64,000 nucleotides of DNA from Pseudorhodoferax sp. Leaf265 (lineage in GTDB: Bacteria > Pseudomonadota > Gammaproteobacteria > Burkholderiales > Burkholderiaceae_C), in assembly GCF_001422365.1 (NCBI RefSeq), contig NZ_LMMT01000009.1, positions 1-64,000 of the forward strand. Reading direction: 5' to 3'. Made by a program: the position numbers and the translations under genes. Of this stretch, positions 33,092 to 41,181 are shown in pieces; positions within the stretch are counted from its first letter, which is position 1, and the number at the start of each line of letters is the position of its first letter. The notes below the pieces were generated by a model. The model was not told the DNA's origin. It was given only the letters and a program-made list of their open reading frames with translations, and ran no database searches.

Positions 33092-34092
33092 CGCACCACC
33101 TCCGGCGCTGGCAGCGCCCTGCCCTTGCCATGCCGCCGCCAGGCCGCGCGCAGGCTGGGCAGGATGCCCTTGCGGAAGAAGGCCACGATCAGCACGAGCA
33201 CGAGGCCGATCCAGAAGTACCAGTAGACCGGGTTCAGCGCCGCGAGCAGGTCGCGCAGCACCAGGAACACCAGGGCGCCCGCAAAGCCGCCGTAGAGCAT
33301 GGCCGCGCCGCCGATCACGAGCACGACGAGCAGGTCGGCCGAGCGCTGGAACGACAGCACCTCGGGCGCGACGAACTGCGTGGTCTGCGTGAGCAGCGCG
33401 CCAGCCACGCCGGCCAGCGCGGCCGAGATGCCGAATGCCCAGGTCAGGTCGCCGGCCACGGGCGCGCCCAGCATGGCCATGCGGCGCGCGTTGTCGCGTG
33501 CGCCCAGCAGGGCCAGGCCCCAGGCCGACTGCAGCAGCGCGCGCACCAGCAGGAACAGCACGAACACCACGGCCAGCACATAGACATAGCCGGTGCGGCC
33601 GAACATGTCGAAACGGAACAGGCCCAGCACCGGTGCGATGGCGATGCCCTGCAAGCCGTCGTCGCCGCCCGTGAGTTCGGTGGACCGGTGCACGAAGTCG
33701 TACAGCAGCAGGTTCAGCCCCAGCGTGACCATGAGCAGGCCCACGCCGTGCAGCCCGCGCACGATGCGGCCCGTGGCCAGGCCCACGAGGCCGGCCATGA
33801 GGGCGGCCAGCAGCAGGCCCGAGATCGGTTCGGTCCAGCCGAACTTGCCGAGGTAGCCCGCGGTGTAGGCACCGATGCCGAAGAAGGCGGCATGGCCCAG
33901 CGAGGGAATGCCGCGGTAGCCCAGCAGCAAGTCCAGCGACAGCGCGAACAGGCCCCAGATGAGCACCTGGGTCAGCAGCGCGAGGTTGGCGCCCGGCACG
34001 AAGAAGGCGACGGCCCAGCAGAGCCAGAAGGCGGTTTCCCAGCCGCTCCAGCGCGCGCGGGCGCGAAAGAAGTGCGGCGCGGCCTCACGCAT
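33088..34092 (-). CDS. livM: Branched-chain-type ABC transporter permease (LivM-like)
   Basis: A 334-aa permease with about nine hydrophobic segments. Identifying text: LDLLLGYRGIPSLGHAAFFGIGAYTAGYL (the LivM/LivH 'GxxSLGHAAFFGIGAY' motif), GLGLNLLLYDF-like helix, and the ABC-contact loop ARDNARRMAMLGAPVAGDLTWAFGISAALAGVAGALL. The basic tail (KGILPSLRAAWRRHGKGRA) is cytoplasmic. The start overlaps the LivH stop by 8 nt. It forms the membrane channel with LivH. Confidence 0.92.
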   Translation of the reverse strand: MREAAPHFFRARARWSGWETAFWLCWAVAFFVPGANLALLTQVLIWGLFALSLDLLLGYRGIPSLGHAAFFGIGAYTAGYLGKFGWTEPISGLLLAALMAGLVGLATGRIVRGLHGVGLLMVTLGLNLLLYDFVHRSTELTGGDDGLQGIAIAPVLGLFRFDMFGRTGYVYVLAVVFVLFLLVRALLQSAWGLALLGARDNARRMAMLGAPVAGDLTWAFGISAALAGVAGALLTQTTQFVAPEVLSFQRSADLLVVLVIGGAAMLYGGFAGALVFLVLRDLLAALNPVYWYFWIGLVLVLIVAFFRKGILPSLRAAWRRHGKGRALPAPEVVR

Positions 34093-34954
34093 GGCGCACC
34101 TTGCGGCCCAGCAGGCCCTCGGGCCGCCAGAGCATGACGGCCACCGTCACGAGGTAGATGACCGAGCCGCCCGCAGCCGGCAGGTAGTACTTGCTGGCCA
34201 CGTCGGCCACGCCCAGACCCAGCGCGGCCGCGAGCGACCCCAGCACGGTGCCCATGCCGCCGACCGAGACCACGATCAGCATGTACACGAGGTAGCGGAA
34301 CGGGAAGTTCGGGTCCAGCCCGAGCAGGCTGGCCGACAGCGCGCCGCCCAGGCCGGCGAGGCCGCCGCCGATGGCGAAGGTCAGTGCGAAGACGCGCTGC
34401 GTGTCCAGCCCGCAGGCCGAAGCGGCGCGCCGGTTGTCCACGCAGGCACGCACCATGGCGCCAAAGCGCGTGCGCTCCAGGCCCAGGAAGATCGCCAGCG
34501 TCAGCAGCGCACCCACGGCCAGGAGGAACAGCCGGTAGCGCTCGAGTTCCAGGCCCAGCACTGCGGCGCGGCCGCCGAGCCAGGCCGGCACCTCGACCGG
34601 CTTGAAGGCCGGGCCCCAGACATAGGCCGCGGCCGAGACCGACATGAAGACCAGTCCGATGGTCAGCAGCACCTGCGTGAGGTCGTCGCTGCCGTAGAAG
34701 TGGCGCAGCACCAGCCGTTCGAGCACGACCGAGAACAGCGCGGTGGCCGCGAAGGCCAGCGGCAGCGTGGCCAGGAAGGGCCAGTGCAGCGCCTCCATCG
34801 CACTGGCGGCCACGTAGCCGCCCAGCATGCACAGGCTCACATGCGCCAGATTGACGAAGCGCATCATGCCCATGGTGACGGACAGGCCCACGGCCATGAC
34901 GAACAGCAAGATGCCGTACGCCAGCCCGTTGAACAGGGTGGTGAGAAGAATCAT
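34085..34954 (-). CDS. livH: Branched-chain-type ABC transporter permease (LivH-like)
   Basis: A 289-aa permease, the LivH member of the pair. It begins MILLTTLFNGLAYGILLFVMAVGLSVTMGMMRFVNLAHVSLCMLGGYVA, the usual 'GL.YG....L.A.GL....G...N.AHG' helix with a slightly altered AHVS. The ATPase-contact loop is RTRFGAMVRACVDNRRAASACGLDTQRVFALTFAIGGGLAGLGGAL. About eight membrane segments. It follows the binding-protein gene by 51 nt, a normal spacing for this operon type. Confidence 0.92.
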   Translation of the reverse strand: MILLTTLFNGLAYGILLFVMAVGLSVTMGMMRFVNLAHVSLCMLGGYVAASAMEALHWPFLATLPLAFAATALFSVVLERLVLRHFYGSDDLTQVLLTIGLVFMSVSAAAYVWGPAFKPVEVPAWLGGRAAVLGLELERYRLFLLAVGALLTLAIFLGLERTRFGAMVRACVDNRRAASACGLDTQRVFALTFAIGGGLAGLGGALSASLLGLDPNFPFRYLVYMLIVVSVGGMGTVLGSLAAALGLGVADVASKYYLPAAGGSVIYLVTVAVMLWRPEGLLGRKVRHA

Positions 34955-35005
34955 CGGAGGCTGCCGCGCGCGGGCGCGGCGGGGGATTGGTGGCTTGGAA
35001 CCGGC

Positions 35006-36175
35006 TTACCTGGCCGGCACGTTGGGGACCACGTCGAACTCGACGTTCTGCAACACCCCGTTGACGCGCTCGACGCGACGGATGTAGGTGTTCTGCACGA
35101 TGTCGCCGGTCGCCTTGTCGATGGAGACCGGGCCGCGCGGGCTCTCGAAGGCCATGCCGCGCGCGTGGGCCATGAACTTGTCGGGGTCGAACTTCGCGCC
35201 GCGCTGCGCTTCCAGCGCGCTGTACAGGATGTGCATGGCGTCCCACATCACCGGGTGGTAGAGCGAGAGCCGCGGCGTCTTGCCCACGGCCTTGTCGTAG
35301 GCGGCGGCAAACTGGCGGTTCAACGCCGAATCGTGCAGCGGCGAGTAGTTGCCGGCCGTGATGGCGCCCAGCGCAGCGTCGCCAGCGGCGTCGAGCGTGG
35401 TCTCGTCGGTCACGTCCGAGGTGCCCAGCAGCTTCATCCTGCCGTCCTTGAGGCCGGCGTCGGCATAGGCCTTGAGGAACTGCAGCGAGAGCTCGCCGAT
35501 GGGCATGAAGACGAAGACCGCATCGGCGTTGGCGTCCTTCAGGCGCTGCATGTAGCCCGAGAACTCGGGGTTGCGCACCGGCACCTTGATGGTGGCGGCG
35601 ATGCTGCCGCCGGCGTCCGTGAAGGCCTTGGAGAACGTTGCCTCGGCATCCTGGCCGGGGCCGTAGTCGGCGACCATGACGGCCACCTTCTTGATGCCGT
35701 TCTTCGCGGCCCACTGCGCCATGGGCCGCACCACCTGCGGCACGGAGAAGAAGGTGCGCAGGTAGTACGGCGACTTCTCGCCGACGATGCCCTGCGTGGC
35801 CGCGCCCGTGATGAGGGCCGGCACCCTGGCCTCGGTCACCAGCGGCGCCACGGCCAGCACGTTGGGCGTGAAGTCCGGGCCGATCAGGATCTGCACCTTC
35901 TCGCGCACGATGAGTTCCTGCGCCAGCCGGCGCGCGACCTCGGGGTTGGGGCCGGTGCTGTCGCGCCGCACGAACTCCAGCTTGCGCCCGCCGGCCTCGC
36001 TGCCGTGCCGGGCCTGGTAGAGCTTGATGATGTTGTCGGTGGACTGGCCGGCCAGGGCGCTGACGCCCGAATAGCTCATCAGCACGCCGATCCTGAGCGT
36101 CTCCTGCGCCTGGGCCGTGGCGGCCAGCGCCCCGGCCAGCAGCAGGCCCGCCACGCGGGTCCATGGTCTACGCAT
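35006..36175 (-). CDS. ABC transporter substrate-binding protein (LivK-like)
   Basis: A 389-aa periplasmic binding protein (type I fold, Peripla_BP_6). Signal peptide MRRPWTRVAGLLLAGALAATAQAQ, then LRIGVLMSYSGVSALAGQSTDN, RRDSTGPNPEVARRLAQELI, LIGPDFTPNVLAVAPLVTEARVP and VAVMVADYGPGQDAEATFSKAF. This version resembles members linked with aromatic compound uptake rather than amino-acid LivJ/K. It heads the leftward 14-gene operon; GGAAGGAGA lies before the ATG at 36175, and the palindromic GntR-type site at 36267-36278 lies 92 nt upstream. The ligand is presumably the aromatic substrate of the cluster. Confidence 0.92.
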   Translation of the reverse strand: MRRPWTRVAGLLLAGALAATAQAQETLRIGVLMSYSGVSALAGQSTDNIIKLYQARHGSEAGGRKLEFVRRDSTGPNPEVARRLAQELIVREKVQILIGPDFTPNVLAVAPLVTEARVPALITGAATQGIVGEKSPYYLRTFFSVPQVVRPMAQWAAKNGIKKVAVMVADYGPGQDAEATFSKAFTDAGGSIAATIKVPVRNPEFSGYMQRLKDANADAVFVFMPIGELSLQFLKAYADAGLKDGRMKLLGTSDVTDETTLDAAGDAALGAITAGNYSPLHDSALNRQFAAAYDKAVGKTPRLSLYHPVMWDAMHILYSALEAQRGAKFDPDKFMAHARGMAFESPRGPVSIDKATGDIVQNTYIRRVERVNGVLQNVEFDVVPNVPAR

Positions 36176-36266
36176 CCTTGTCTCCTTCCGCCTCTGCGAG
36201 GTCTGTCGTGGGATGGATTCGAACGCCAGCGGCCACCCGCAATCGCATTCAATTGCGTTAGATCAT

Positions 36267-36278
36267 ATTGAATTCAAT
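36267..36278. promoter_or_regulatory. Candidate GntR operator, ATTGAATTCAAT
   Basis: A perfect 12-base palindrome between the divergent livK-like operon and GntR gene. Extra half-site-like ATTCAA/TTGAAT copies flank it at 36246-36254 and 36280-36285, and the surrounding 50 bases are strikingly A/T-rich for this genome. Its 10-base core TTGAATTCAA recurs at 38695-38704. FCD-type GntR regulators commonly bind such A/T-rich palindromes, so autoregulation plus control of the transporter operon is likely. Confidence 0.6.
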
Positions 36279-36374
36279 TTTGAATGGGATTGGGGTTCCC
36301 CCTAGTGTCCAGGGGCGCTAGCATCGGCCCTGACCACCCGGCCATCCGGCACAGGGACGCCTTGCCACCCCGCC

Positions 36375-37094
36375 ATGAACGACACCGCGACGACCCCGAA
36401 GACCACCCCCGAGAAGGCCCGCGGAGCCATGGCGCGCACGCTGCAGCAGCTCAAGGCCATGATCGTCAACGGCGAACTGAGCCCGGGCGAGCAGATCCGC
36501 CAGGAGGAAATGGCCGAGCAGCTGGAGGTGAGCCGCGTGCCGCTGCGCGAGGCCATGAACGTGCTGGCCGACCAGGGCCTGCTGGTGCACCGGCGCAACC
36601 AGGGCTACTTCGTGACCAAGCGCGCGCCGGGCGAGCACGCGCAGATCCGCCGCATGCTGCACCTGCTGGAAAACGAGCTCATGAGCACGATCCGCTGGCC
36701 CGACGAGGACCAGCTGGCCATGCTGCGCCAGCTCAACGAGGGCATGCGCAGGAGCGCTGCGGCCGGCGACGTGCGCAGCCTGATCGAGCTGAACCGGCAG
36801 TTCCACTTCCGCATGTTCAGCCTGTCGCCGAACAACCTGATCCTGGAAGAGGTGCGGCGGCTGTGGGCCATGGCCGAGCCGCTGATGTGGAACAAGTACG
36901 AACGCGCCGACGACCGCGCGCGCACGCTGGACGAGCACGCCCGGCTGCTCGACGCGCTGGCCGCGCGCGACCGCGCACGCGCCGTCGCCGAGATGGAGAA
37001 GCACCGCTACAGCGCCGAGGCCGGCGTGCCGATCGAGCTGCCCGGTGCCGGGCCGGACCTGCCGTCCCGCGCGCGGGTTCAGCCAGCCTCGTAA
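36375..37094 (+). CDS. GntR-family regulator, FCD subfamily
   Basis: A 239-aa FadR/FCD-type regulator. The N-terminal winged helix spans about 20-85: LKAMIVNGELSPGEQIRQEEMAEQLEVSRVPLREAMNVLADQGLL and RRNQGYFVTK. The all-helical FCD domain follows, with metal/ligand His candidates in LNRQFHFRMFSL and LDEHARLLDALAARDRARAVAEMEKH. Such proteins bind carboxylic acids and release DNA. It diverges from the livK-like gene, and a palindrome lies between them; the same core palindrome is found at the ligase/deacylase promoter, so it likely governs both. Its end overlaps the convergent ligase gene by 16 nt. Confidence 0.92.
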   Translation: MNDTATTPKTTPEKARGAMARTLQQLKAMIVNGELSPGEQIRQEEMAEQLEVSRVPLREAMNVLADQGLLVHRRNQGYFVTKRAPGEHAQIRRMLHLLENELMSTIRWPDEDQLAMLRQLNEGMRRSAAAGDVRSLIELNRQFHFRMFSLSPNNLILEEVRRLWAMAEPLMWNKYERADDRARTLDEHARLLDALAARDRARAVAEMEKHRYSAEAGVPIELPGAGPDLPSRARVQPAS

Positions 37095-38638
37095 AACCGG
37101 CGCAGTTCGCGCTTGAGCAGCTTGCCGCTGGGGTTCTTGGGCAGCGCGTCGACGAAGTGCACGCGCTTGGGCACCTTGAAGTGCGCCAGCCGCGCGGAGG
37201 CCGCCGCGATCAGGCCCGCTTCGTCCAGGGCGCTGCCCGGGCGGCGCACGACCACGGCCGTCACGGCCTCGATCCACTTCGGGTCGGGCAGGCCGATCAC
37301 GGCGACCTCGGACACGCCTTCGATGGTGTAGAGCACCTCCTCCACCTCGCGGCTGGCCACGTTCTCGCCGCCGGTCTTGATCATGTCCTTCTTGCGGTCC
37401 ACCACGGTGAGGTAGCCCTCTTCGTCGAGCACGCCGAGGTCGCCGCTGTGGAACCAGCCGCCCTCGAAGGCGGCGGCCGTGCGCTCGGGGTCGCGGTAGT
37501 AGCCGCTGAGCAGCTGCGGCGAGCGGTGCACGATCTCGCCGACCTGGCCGACCGCCACGTCCTGCATGGCGTCGTCGACCACGCGCGTCTCCACGTTCAG
37601 CGTGGCGCGGCCGGCCGAGCCGGCCTTGCGCAGCTGGTCCTCGGGCGGCAGCACCGTGGCCACGGGCGCGATCTCGGTCTGGCCGTACAGGTTCCACAGC
37701 CGCGTGCCGGGCAGGCGGCGCAGGATTTCCTTGAGCACCTCCACCGGCATGATGGAGGCGCCGTAGTAGCCCTTGGCCAGCGCCGACAGGTCGGTGGCAT
37801 CGAACTGCGGCGCGCGCAGCAGGCCGATCCAGACCGTGGGCGGCGCGAAGAACGAGGTGATGCGCTCGCGCGCCATCAGCGCGAGCAGGTTGTCGGGCGT
37901 GGGCTTGCCCGTGATCACGTTGGTCGCGCCCACGTAGATGCAGGGGCCCAGGAACACGTCGAGCTGGGCGCAGTGGTACAGCGGCAGCGCATGCAGCACG
38001 CGGTCGCCCTGGGCGATCTCGGCGTCCACCAGGCAGCTCACGTATTCGGCGATCACGGCCGCGTGCGTGAGCATCGCGCCCTTGGGCCGCGACTCGGTGC
38101 CGCTGGTGTAGATGATCTGGGCCAGCGCATCGGGCTCCAGCGCCGGCTCCACCAGGGCCGCGGCGTCGGCCAGCAGCGCATCGAACGGCAGCAGGCCCGG
38201 CACGGCGTCGGACGCGTCCTCTGCCGGCAGCCAGACCCGGTGGCGCACGGCCGTGCCTTCGGCGGCCTGCAGCGCGACCGCGGCCGAGGCCGTGTCCACG
38301 CACAGCACGCTGGCGCCGGCATGGTCGAGGATGTAGCGCACCTCCTCGGCGTTCAGCATGAAGTTGACGGGCACCAGCACCGCGCCCAGCCGCGCCACCG
38401 CGTAGCGCAGCGCGGCGAAGGCGTGCGAGTTGCGCGAGACCACCGCGATGCGGTCGCCCGTGGCCACGCCCAGGCCGGCCAGGCCGGCGGCCAGGCGGCT
38501 GCAGACGTCGTCGAACTGCGCATAGGTCCACGCCACCGTGCCGCAGCGGATGGCGGTGCGCTCGGGATAGCGCCGGCGCGTGCGCCGCAGCAGGTCGGCG
38601 ATCGTGTGGCGGCGGGGGGAAATGGCGGGCATCGGCAT
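37079..38638 (-). CDS. AMP-dependent acyl/aryl-CoA synthetase
   Basis: A 519-aa ANL-family ligase. AMP-binding loop IIYTSGTESRPKGAMLTHAA (about 165), A5 LWNLYGQTEIAPVATVL, A7/A8 GGWFHSGDLGVLDEEGYL and DRKKDMIKTGGENVASREVEEV, and the catalytic Lys in LPKNPSGKLLKRELR. The loop reads GTESRPKG instead of GTTGxPKG, seen in a subset of the family. The ATG at 38638 has AGGAGA nearby. The TTGAATTCAA site lies 57 nt upstream. Within this region it probably activates an aromatic or aliphatic acid to its CoA ester; the specific acid is not evident. Confidence 0.9.
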   Translation of the reverse strand: MPMPAISPRRHTIADLLRRTRRRYPERTAIRCGTVAWTYAQFDDVCSRLAAGLAGLGVATGDRIAVVSRNSHAFAALRYAVARLGAVLVPVNFMLNAEEVRYILDHAGASVLCVDTASAAVALQAAEGTAVRHRVWLPAEDASDAVPGLLPFDALLADAAALVEPALEPDALAQIIYTSGTESRPKGAMLTHAAVIAEYVSCLVDAEIAQGDRVLHALPLYHCAQLDVFLGPCIYVGATNVITGKPTPDNLLALMARERITSFFAPPTVWIGLLRAPQFDATDLSALAKGYYGASIMPVEVLKEILRRLPGTRLWNLYGQTEIAPVATVLPPEDQLRKAGSAGRATLNVETRVVDDAMQDVAVGQVGEIVHRSPQLLSGYYRDPERTAAAFEGGWFHSGDLGVLDEEGYLTVVDRKKDMIKTGGENVASREVEEVLYTIEGVSEVAVIGLPDPKWIEAVTAVVVRRPGSALDEAGLIAAASARLAHFKVPKRVHFVDALPKNPSGKLLKRELRRFYEAG

Positions 38639-38694
38639 GGGTCTCCTCGGAATGTGGGCGCCTGGGGCGCCCGGTTTGAAAATCGGATGCTATT

Positions 38695-38704
38695 TTGAAT
38701 TCAA
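38695..38704. promoter_or_regulatory. Second candidate GntR site, TTGAATTCAA
   Basis: A 10-base palindrome in the 112-nt gap between the divergent acyl-CoA ligase (start 38638) and AstE/AspA-like gene (start 38751). It is identical to the core of the site at 36267-36278 and also sits in a small A/T-rich patch (GCTATTTTGAATTCAATTTC). Two copies within 2.5 kb, both in divergent promoters around one GntR gene, argue for a common regulator. Confidence 0.55.
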
Positions 38705-38750
38705 TTTCGCACGGCGGGCGAGCTCGACGGGTCCCCCGTAAGATCTTCCG

Positions 38751-39683
38751 ATGAGCACCACCCCTCTCGAGGTCCTGCCGCGCGACCTCTCAGCCTACCG
38801 CCAGGGCAACACCGGCGTCGACTACGTGCACCGCTTCGACTCGGGCAAGCCCGGCCCGCACGTGCTCATCAACGCGCTCACGCACGGCAACGAGATCTGC
38901 GGCATGGTGGCCGCCACGCACCTGCTGGACACCGGCGTGCGGCCGAAGATCGGCACGCTGACGGTGAGCTTTGCCAACGTGGCAGCCTACGAGAGCTTCG
39001 ACATCGAGCGCCCCTTCGACAGCCGCCAGCTCGTGCACAACATGAACCGCATCTGGTCCACCGATTGGCTGGACGGCGCCGAAGACAGCCCCGAGCTGCA
39101 GCGGGCCCGCGCGCTGCGCGGCGTGGTCGAGGCGGCCGACCACATCCTGGACATCCACTCCACGAGCCAGGCGGTGCCGCCGTTCTGGGTCTATCCATCC
39201 TTCGCGCGCAATGCGGATGTGGCGCTGGCCATCGGCCGGCCGGCGCTGCACCTGGTCATGCCACGCGGCCTGGGCTCGGGCACGCCGCTGATCCAGTACG
39301 GGCCGCACGGCAGCGACGGCCCGGGACCCGGTGTGGCGCTGGTGGCCGAGTGCGGCCAGCATTTCCAGCAGGCCTCGTCCGAGCTCGCGACCGCGGTGAC
39401 GCTGGACTTCCTCGCGCATTTCGGCCTTGTCGATGCGGTTGCCAAGGCACCGGCCCGCCCGCAGCTGCGCTTCGAGCTGCTGGAGACGCATCTGGTGCGC
39501 ACCACGGACTTCCACTTCACGCGGCCGCTGATCGGGCTGGAGAGCTTCGCGCAAGGCGAACTCATCGCCACCGATGGGCCGCACGCCATCGTCGCGCCCT
39601 GCACCGACTGCACGGTCTTCATGCCCACGCGCGAGCCCATCGTGGGGCGCGAGGCCGTGTACCTGACCCGGCCGCTGGACTGA
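38751..39683 (+). CDS. Succinylglutamate desuccinylase/aspartoacylase-family deacylase
   Basis: A 310-aa zinc carboxypeptidase-like (M14, AstE/AspA) amidohydrolase. Zinc ligands appear as ALTHGNEICG (H-x2-E, about residue 44) and HILDIHSTS (His, about 135); HNMNRIW matches the substrate-binding 'NxNR' block between them, and GVALVAECGQH carries the expected catalytic Glu. Such enzymes cleave N-acyl amino acids or similar amides. It diverges from an acyl-CoA ligase across a probable GntR site, so it may free an acid from an amide precursor that enters the aromatic pathway (inference). Convergent with yebC, 4 nt apart. Confidence 0.85.
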   Translation: MSTTPLEVLPRDLSAYRQGNTGVDYVHRFDSGKPGPHVLINALTHGNEICGMVAATHLLDTGVRPKIGTLTVSFANVAAYESFDIERPFDSRQLVHNMNRIWSTDWLDGAEDSPELQRARALRGVVEAADHILDIHSTSQAVPPFWVYPSFARNADVALAIGRPALHLVMPRGLGSGTPLIQYGPHGSDGPGPGVALVAECGQHFQQASSELATAVTLDFLAHFGLVDAVAKAPARPQLRFELLETHLVRTTDFHFTRPLIGLESFAQGELIATDGPHAIVAPCTDCTVFMPTREPIVGREAVYLTRPLD

Positions 39684-39687
39684 GGCG

Positions 39688-40401
39688 CTAGCCGCCAAGG
39701 CCCACGAACAGGTTCTGCACGTCGTCGTTGGCGTCGATGGCGGCCAGGAAGGCCTCGACCTCCTCGAGCTCGGCGGCCGACAGGCTGGCCGGATCGACCG
39801 GGTTCTTGGCCTTGTAGCCGAGCTTGGCTGACAGCACCGTGAAGCCCTGGGCCGGCAACGCGCGGCTGACCAGGTCCAGGTCGCCCGGGTCGGTCAGGAA
39901 CAGCGTGCTGCCTTCCTCGTGGCCCGGCTCGAAATCCTGCGCGCCGGCCTCGATGGCGGCCAGCTCGGGGTCGGCGCCGGGGGTGGCCGGTTCGGCCTCG
40001 ACCATGCCCACATGGTCGAAGTCCCAGGACACCGAGCCCGAGGTGCCGAGCTGGCCCTTGCGGAACAGCACGCGCATCTCGGGCGCGGTGCGGTTCACGT
40101 TGTCGGTCAGGCACTCGACCATCACCGGCACGCGGTGCGGCGCGAAGCCCTCGTAGATCACATGGTCGAAGTGCACGGCCTCGCCGGTCAGGCCCGCGCC
40201 CTTCTTGATGGCGCGGTCCAGCGTGTCCTTGGGCATGGAGGCCTTGCGCGCCTGCTCCACCACCAGGCGCAGCTTGGCATTGCTGGCCGGGTCGGCGCCG
40301 GCGCGCGCGGCCAGCATGATGTCCTTGGCGAGTTTGCTGAACAGCCTGCCCTTGGCATTGGCCACGAGCTCCTTGCCCTTCGATTTCCACTGTGCGCCCA
40401 T
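39688..40401 (-). CDS. yebC: YebC/PmpR-family protein
   Basis: A 237-aa YebC/TACO1-family protein. Its start [33 protein letters not shown] and [30 protein letters not shown] are family signatures, as is the later [30 protein letters not shown]. Members were long annotated as transcription regulators and more recently linked to relief of ribosome stalling. This copy resembles the YeeN-type subgroup, starting MGAQWK rather than MAGHSK, so it may be a second paralog in the genome. A sound ribosome-binding site, GGAGAGG, precedes the ATG at 40401. Confidence 0.92.
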   Translation of the reverse strand: MGAQWKSKGKELVANAKGRLFSKLAKDIMLAARAGADPASNAKLRLVVEQARKASMPKDTLDRAIKKGAGLTGEAVHFDHVIYEGFAPHRVPVMVECLTDNVNRTAPEMRVLFRKGQLGTSGSVSWDFDHVGMVEAEPATPGADPELAAIEAGAQDFEPGHEEGSTLFLTDPGDLDLVSRALPAQGFTVLSAKLGYKAKNPVDPASLSAAELEEVEAFLAAIDANDDVQNLFVGLGG

Positions 40402-40521
40402 GTCGCCTCTCCTTGAAGAAACCCGGTATTAGGCCATGGCCGGGGCCGCGGCCGGCTTTCAGCCCCGCTTCAGCTTCGCGCCGCCGGCCTCTGGATAATC
40501 CCCCGCAACGAGGACACACCC

Positions 40522-41181
40522 ATGCGACTGCTTCTGGTCGAGGACGACACCATGATCGGCGAGACCGTGCTCGACCTGCTGCGGGCCGAGCACTTCGCCG
40601 TGGACTGGGTGCGCGACGGCGAGATGGCCGACACCGCGCTCAAGGCCGAACGCTACGACCTCGTGCTGCTGGACCTGGGCCTGCCCAAGCGCGACGGCCT
40701 GGAGGTGCTGCGTGCGCTGCGCGCGCGCCAGGAGACGGTGCCGGTGCTGATCGTGACGGCGCGCGACGCCGTGGCCGAGCGCGTGGCCGGCCTGAACGCC
40801 GGTGCGGACGACTACGTGCTCAAGCCCTACGACCTGGACGAACTGCTGGCCCGCATCCACGCGCTGATCCGCCGCGCCCATGGCCGCGCCGACCCCGTGG
40901 TGCGCTACCAGGACGTGGCACTCAACCCGGTCACGCGCGAAGCCAGCAAGGCCGGCGAGCCCATCGTGCTGTCGGCACGCGAATGGGCCGTGCTGGAGAC
41001 GCTGATGGCCCGGCCCGGCGTCGTCTTCTCGCGCGCCCAGCTGGAGGAAAAGCTCTACGGCTGGAAGGACGACATCAGCTCCAACGCGGTGGAGGTCTAC
41101 GTCCACGGCCTGCGCAAGAAACTCGGGCCCGGCCTGATCCAGAACGTGCGCGGGCTGGGCTACCTGATGCCCAAGGAATGA
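40522..41181 (+). CDS. OmpR-family response regulator (QseB/PmrA-like)
   Basis: A 219-aa response regulator. The receiver domain has LLVEDDTMIGE (acidic pair), LVLLDLGLPKRDGLEVL (phospho-Asp, about 51), VLIVTARDA (Thr/Ser) and DYVLKPYDLDELLAR (Lys-Pro); a C-terminal winged helix of OmpR type has LSAREWAVLETLMARPGVVFSRAQLEEKLYG and VEVYVHGLRKKLG. Its stop overlaps the start of the sensor kinase by 4 nt. It should be phosphorylated by that kinase and act on promoters, with QseBC/PmrAB-like systems being the nearest relatives. Confidence 0.93.
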   Translation: MRLLLVEDDTMIGETVLDLLRAEHFAVDWVRDGEMADTALKAERYDLVLLDLGLPKRDGLEVLRALRARQETVPVLIVTARDAVAERVAGLNAGADDYVLKPYDLDELLARIHALIRRAHGRADPVVRYQDVALNPVTREASKAGEPIVLSAREWAVLETLMARPGVVFSRAQLEEKLYGWKDDISSNAVEVYVHGLRKKLGPGLIQNVRGLGYLMPKE

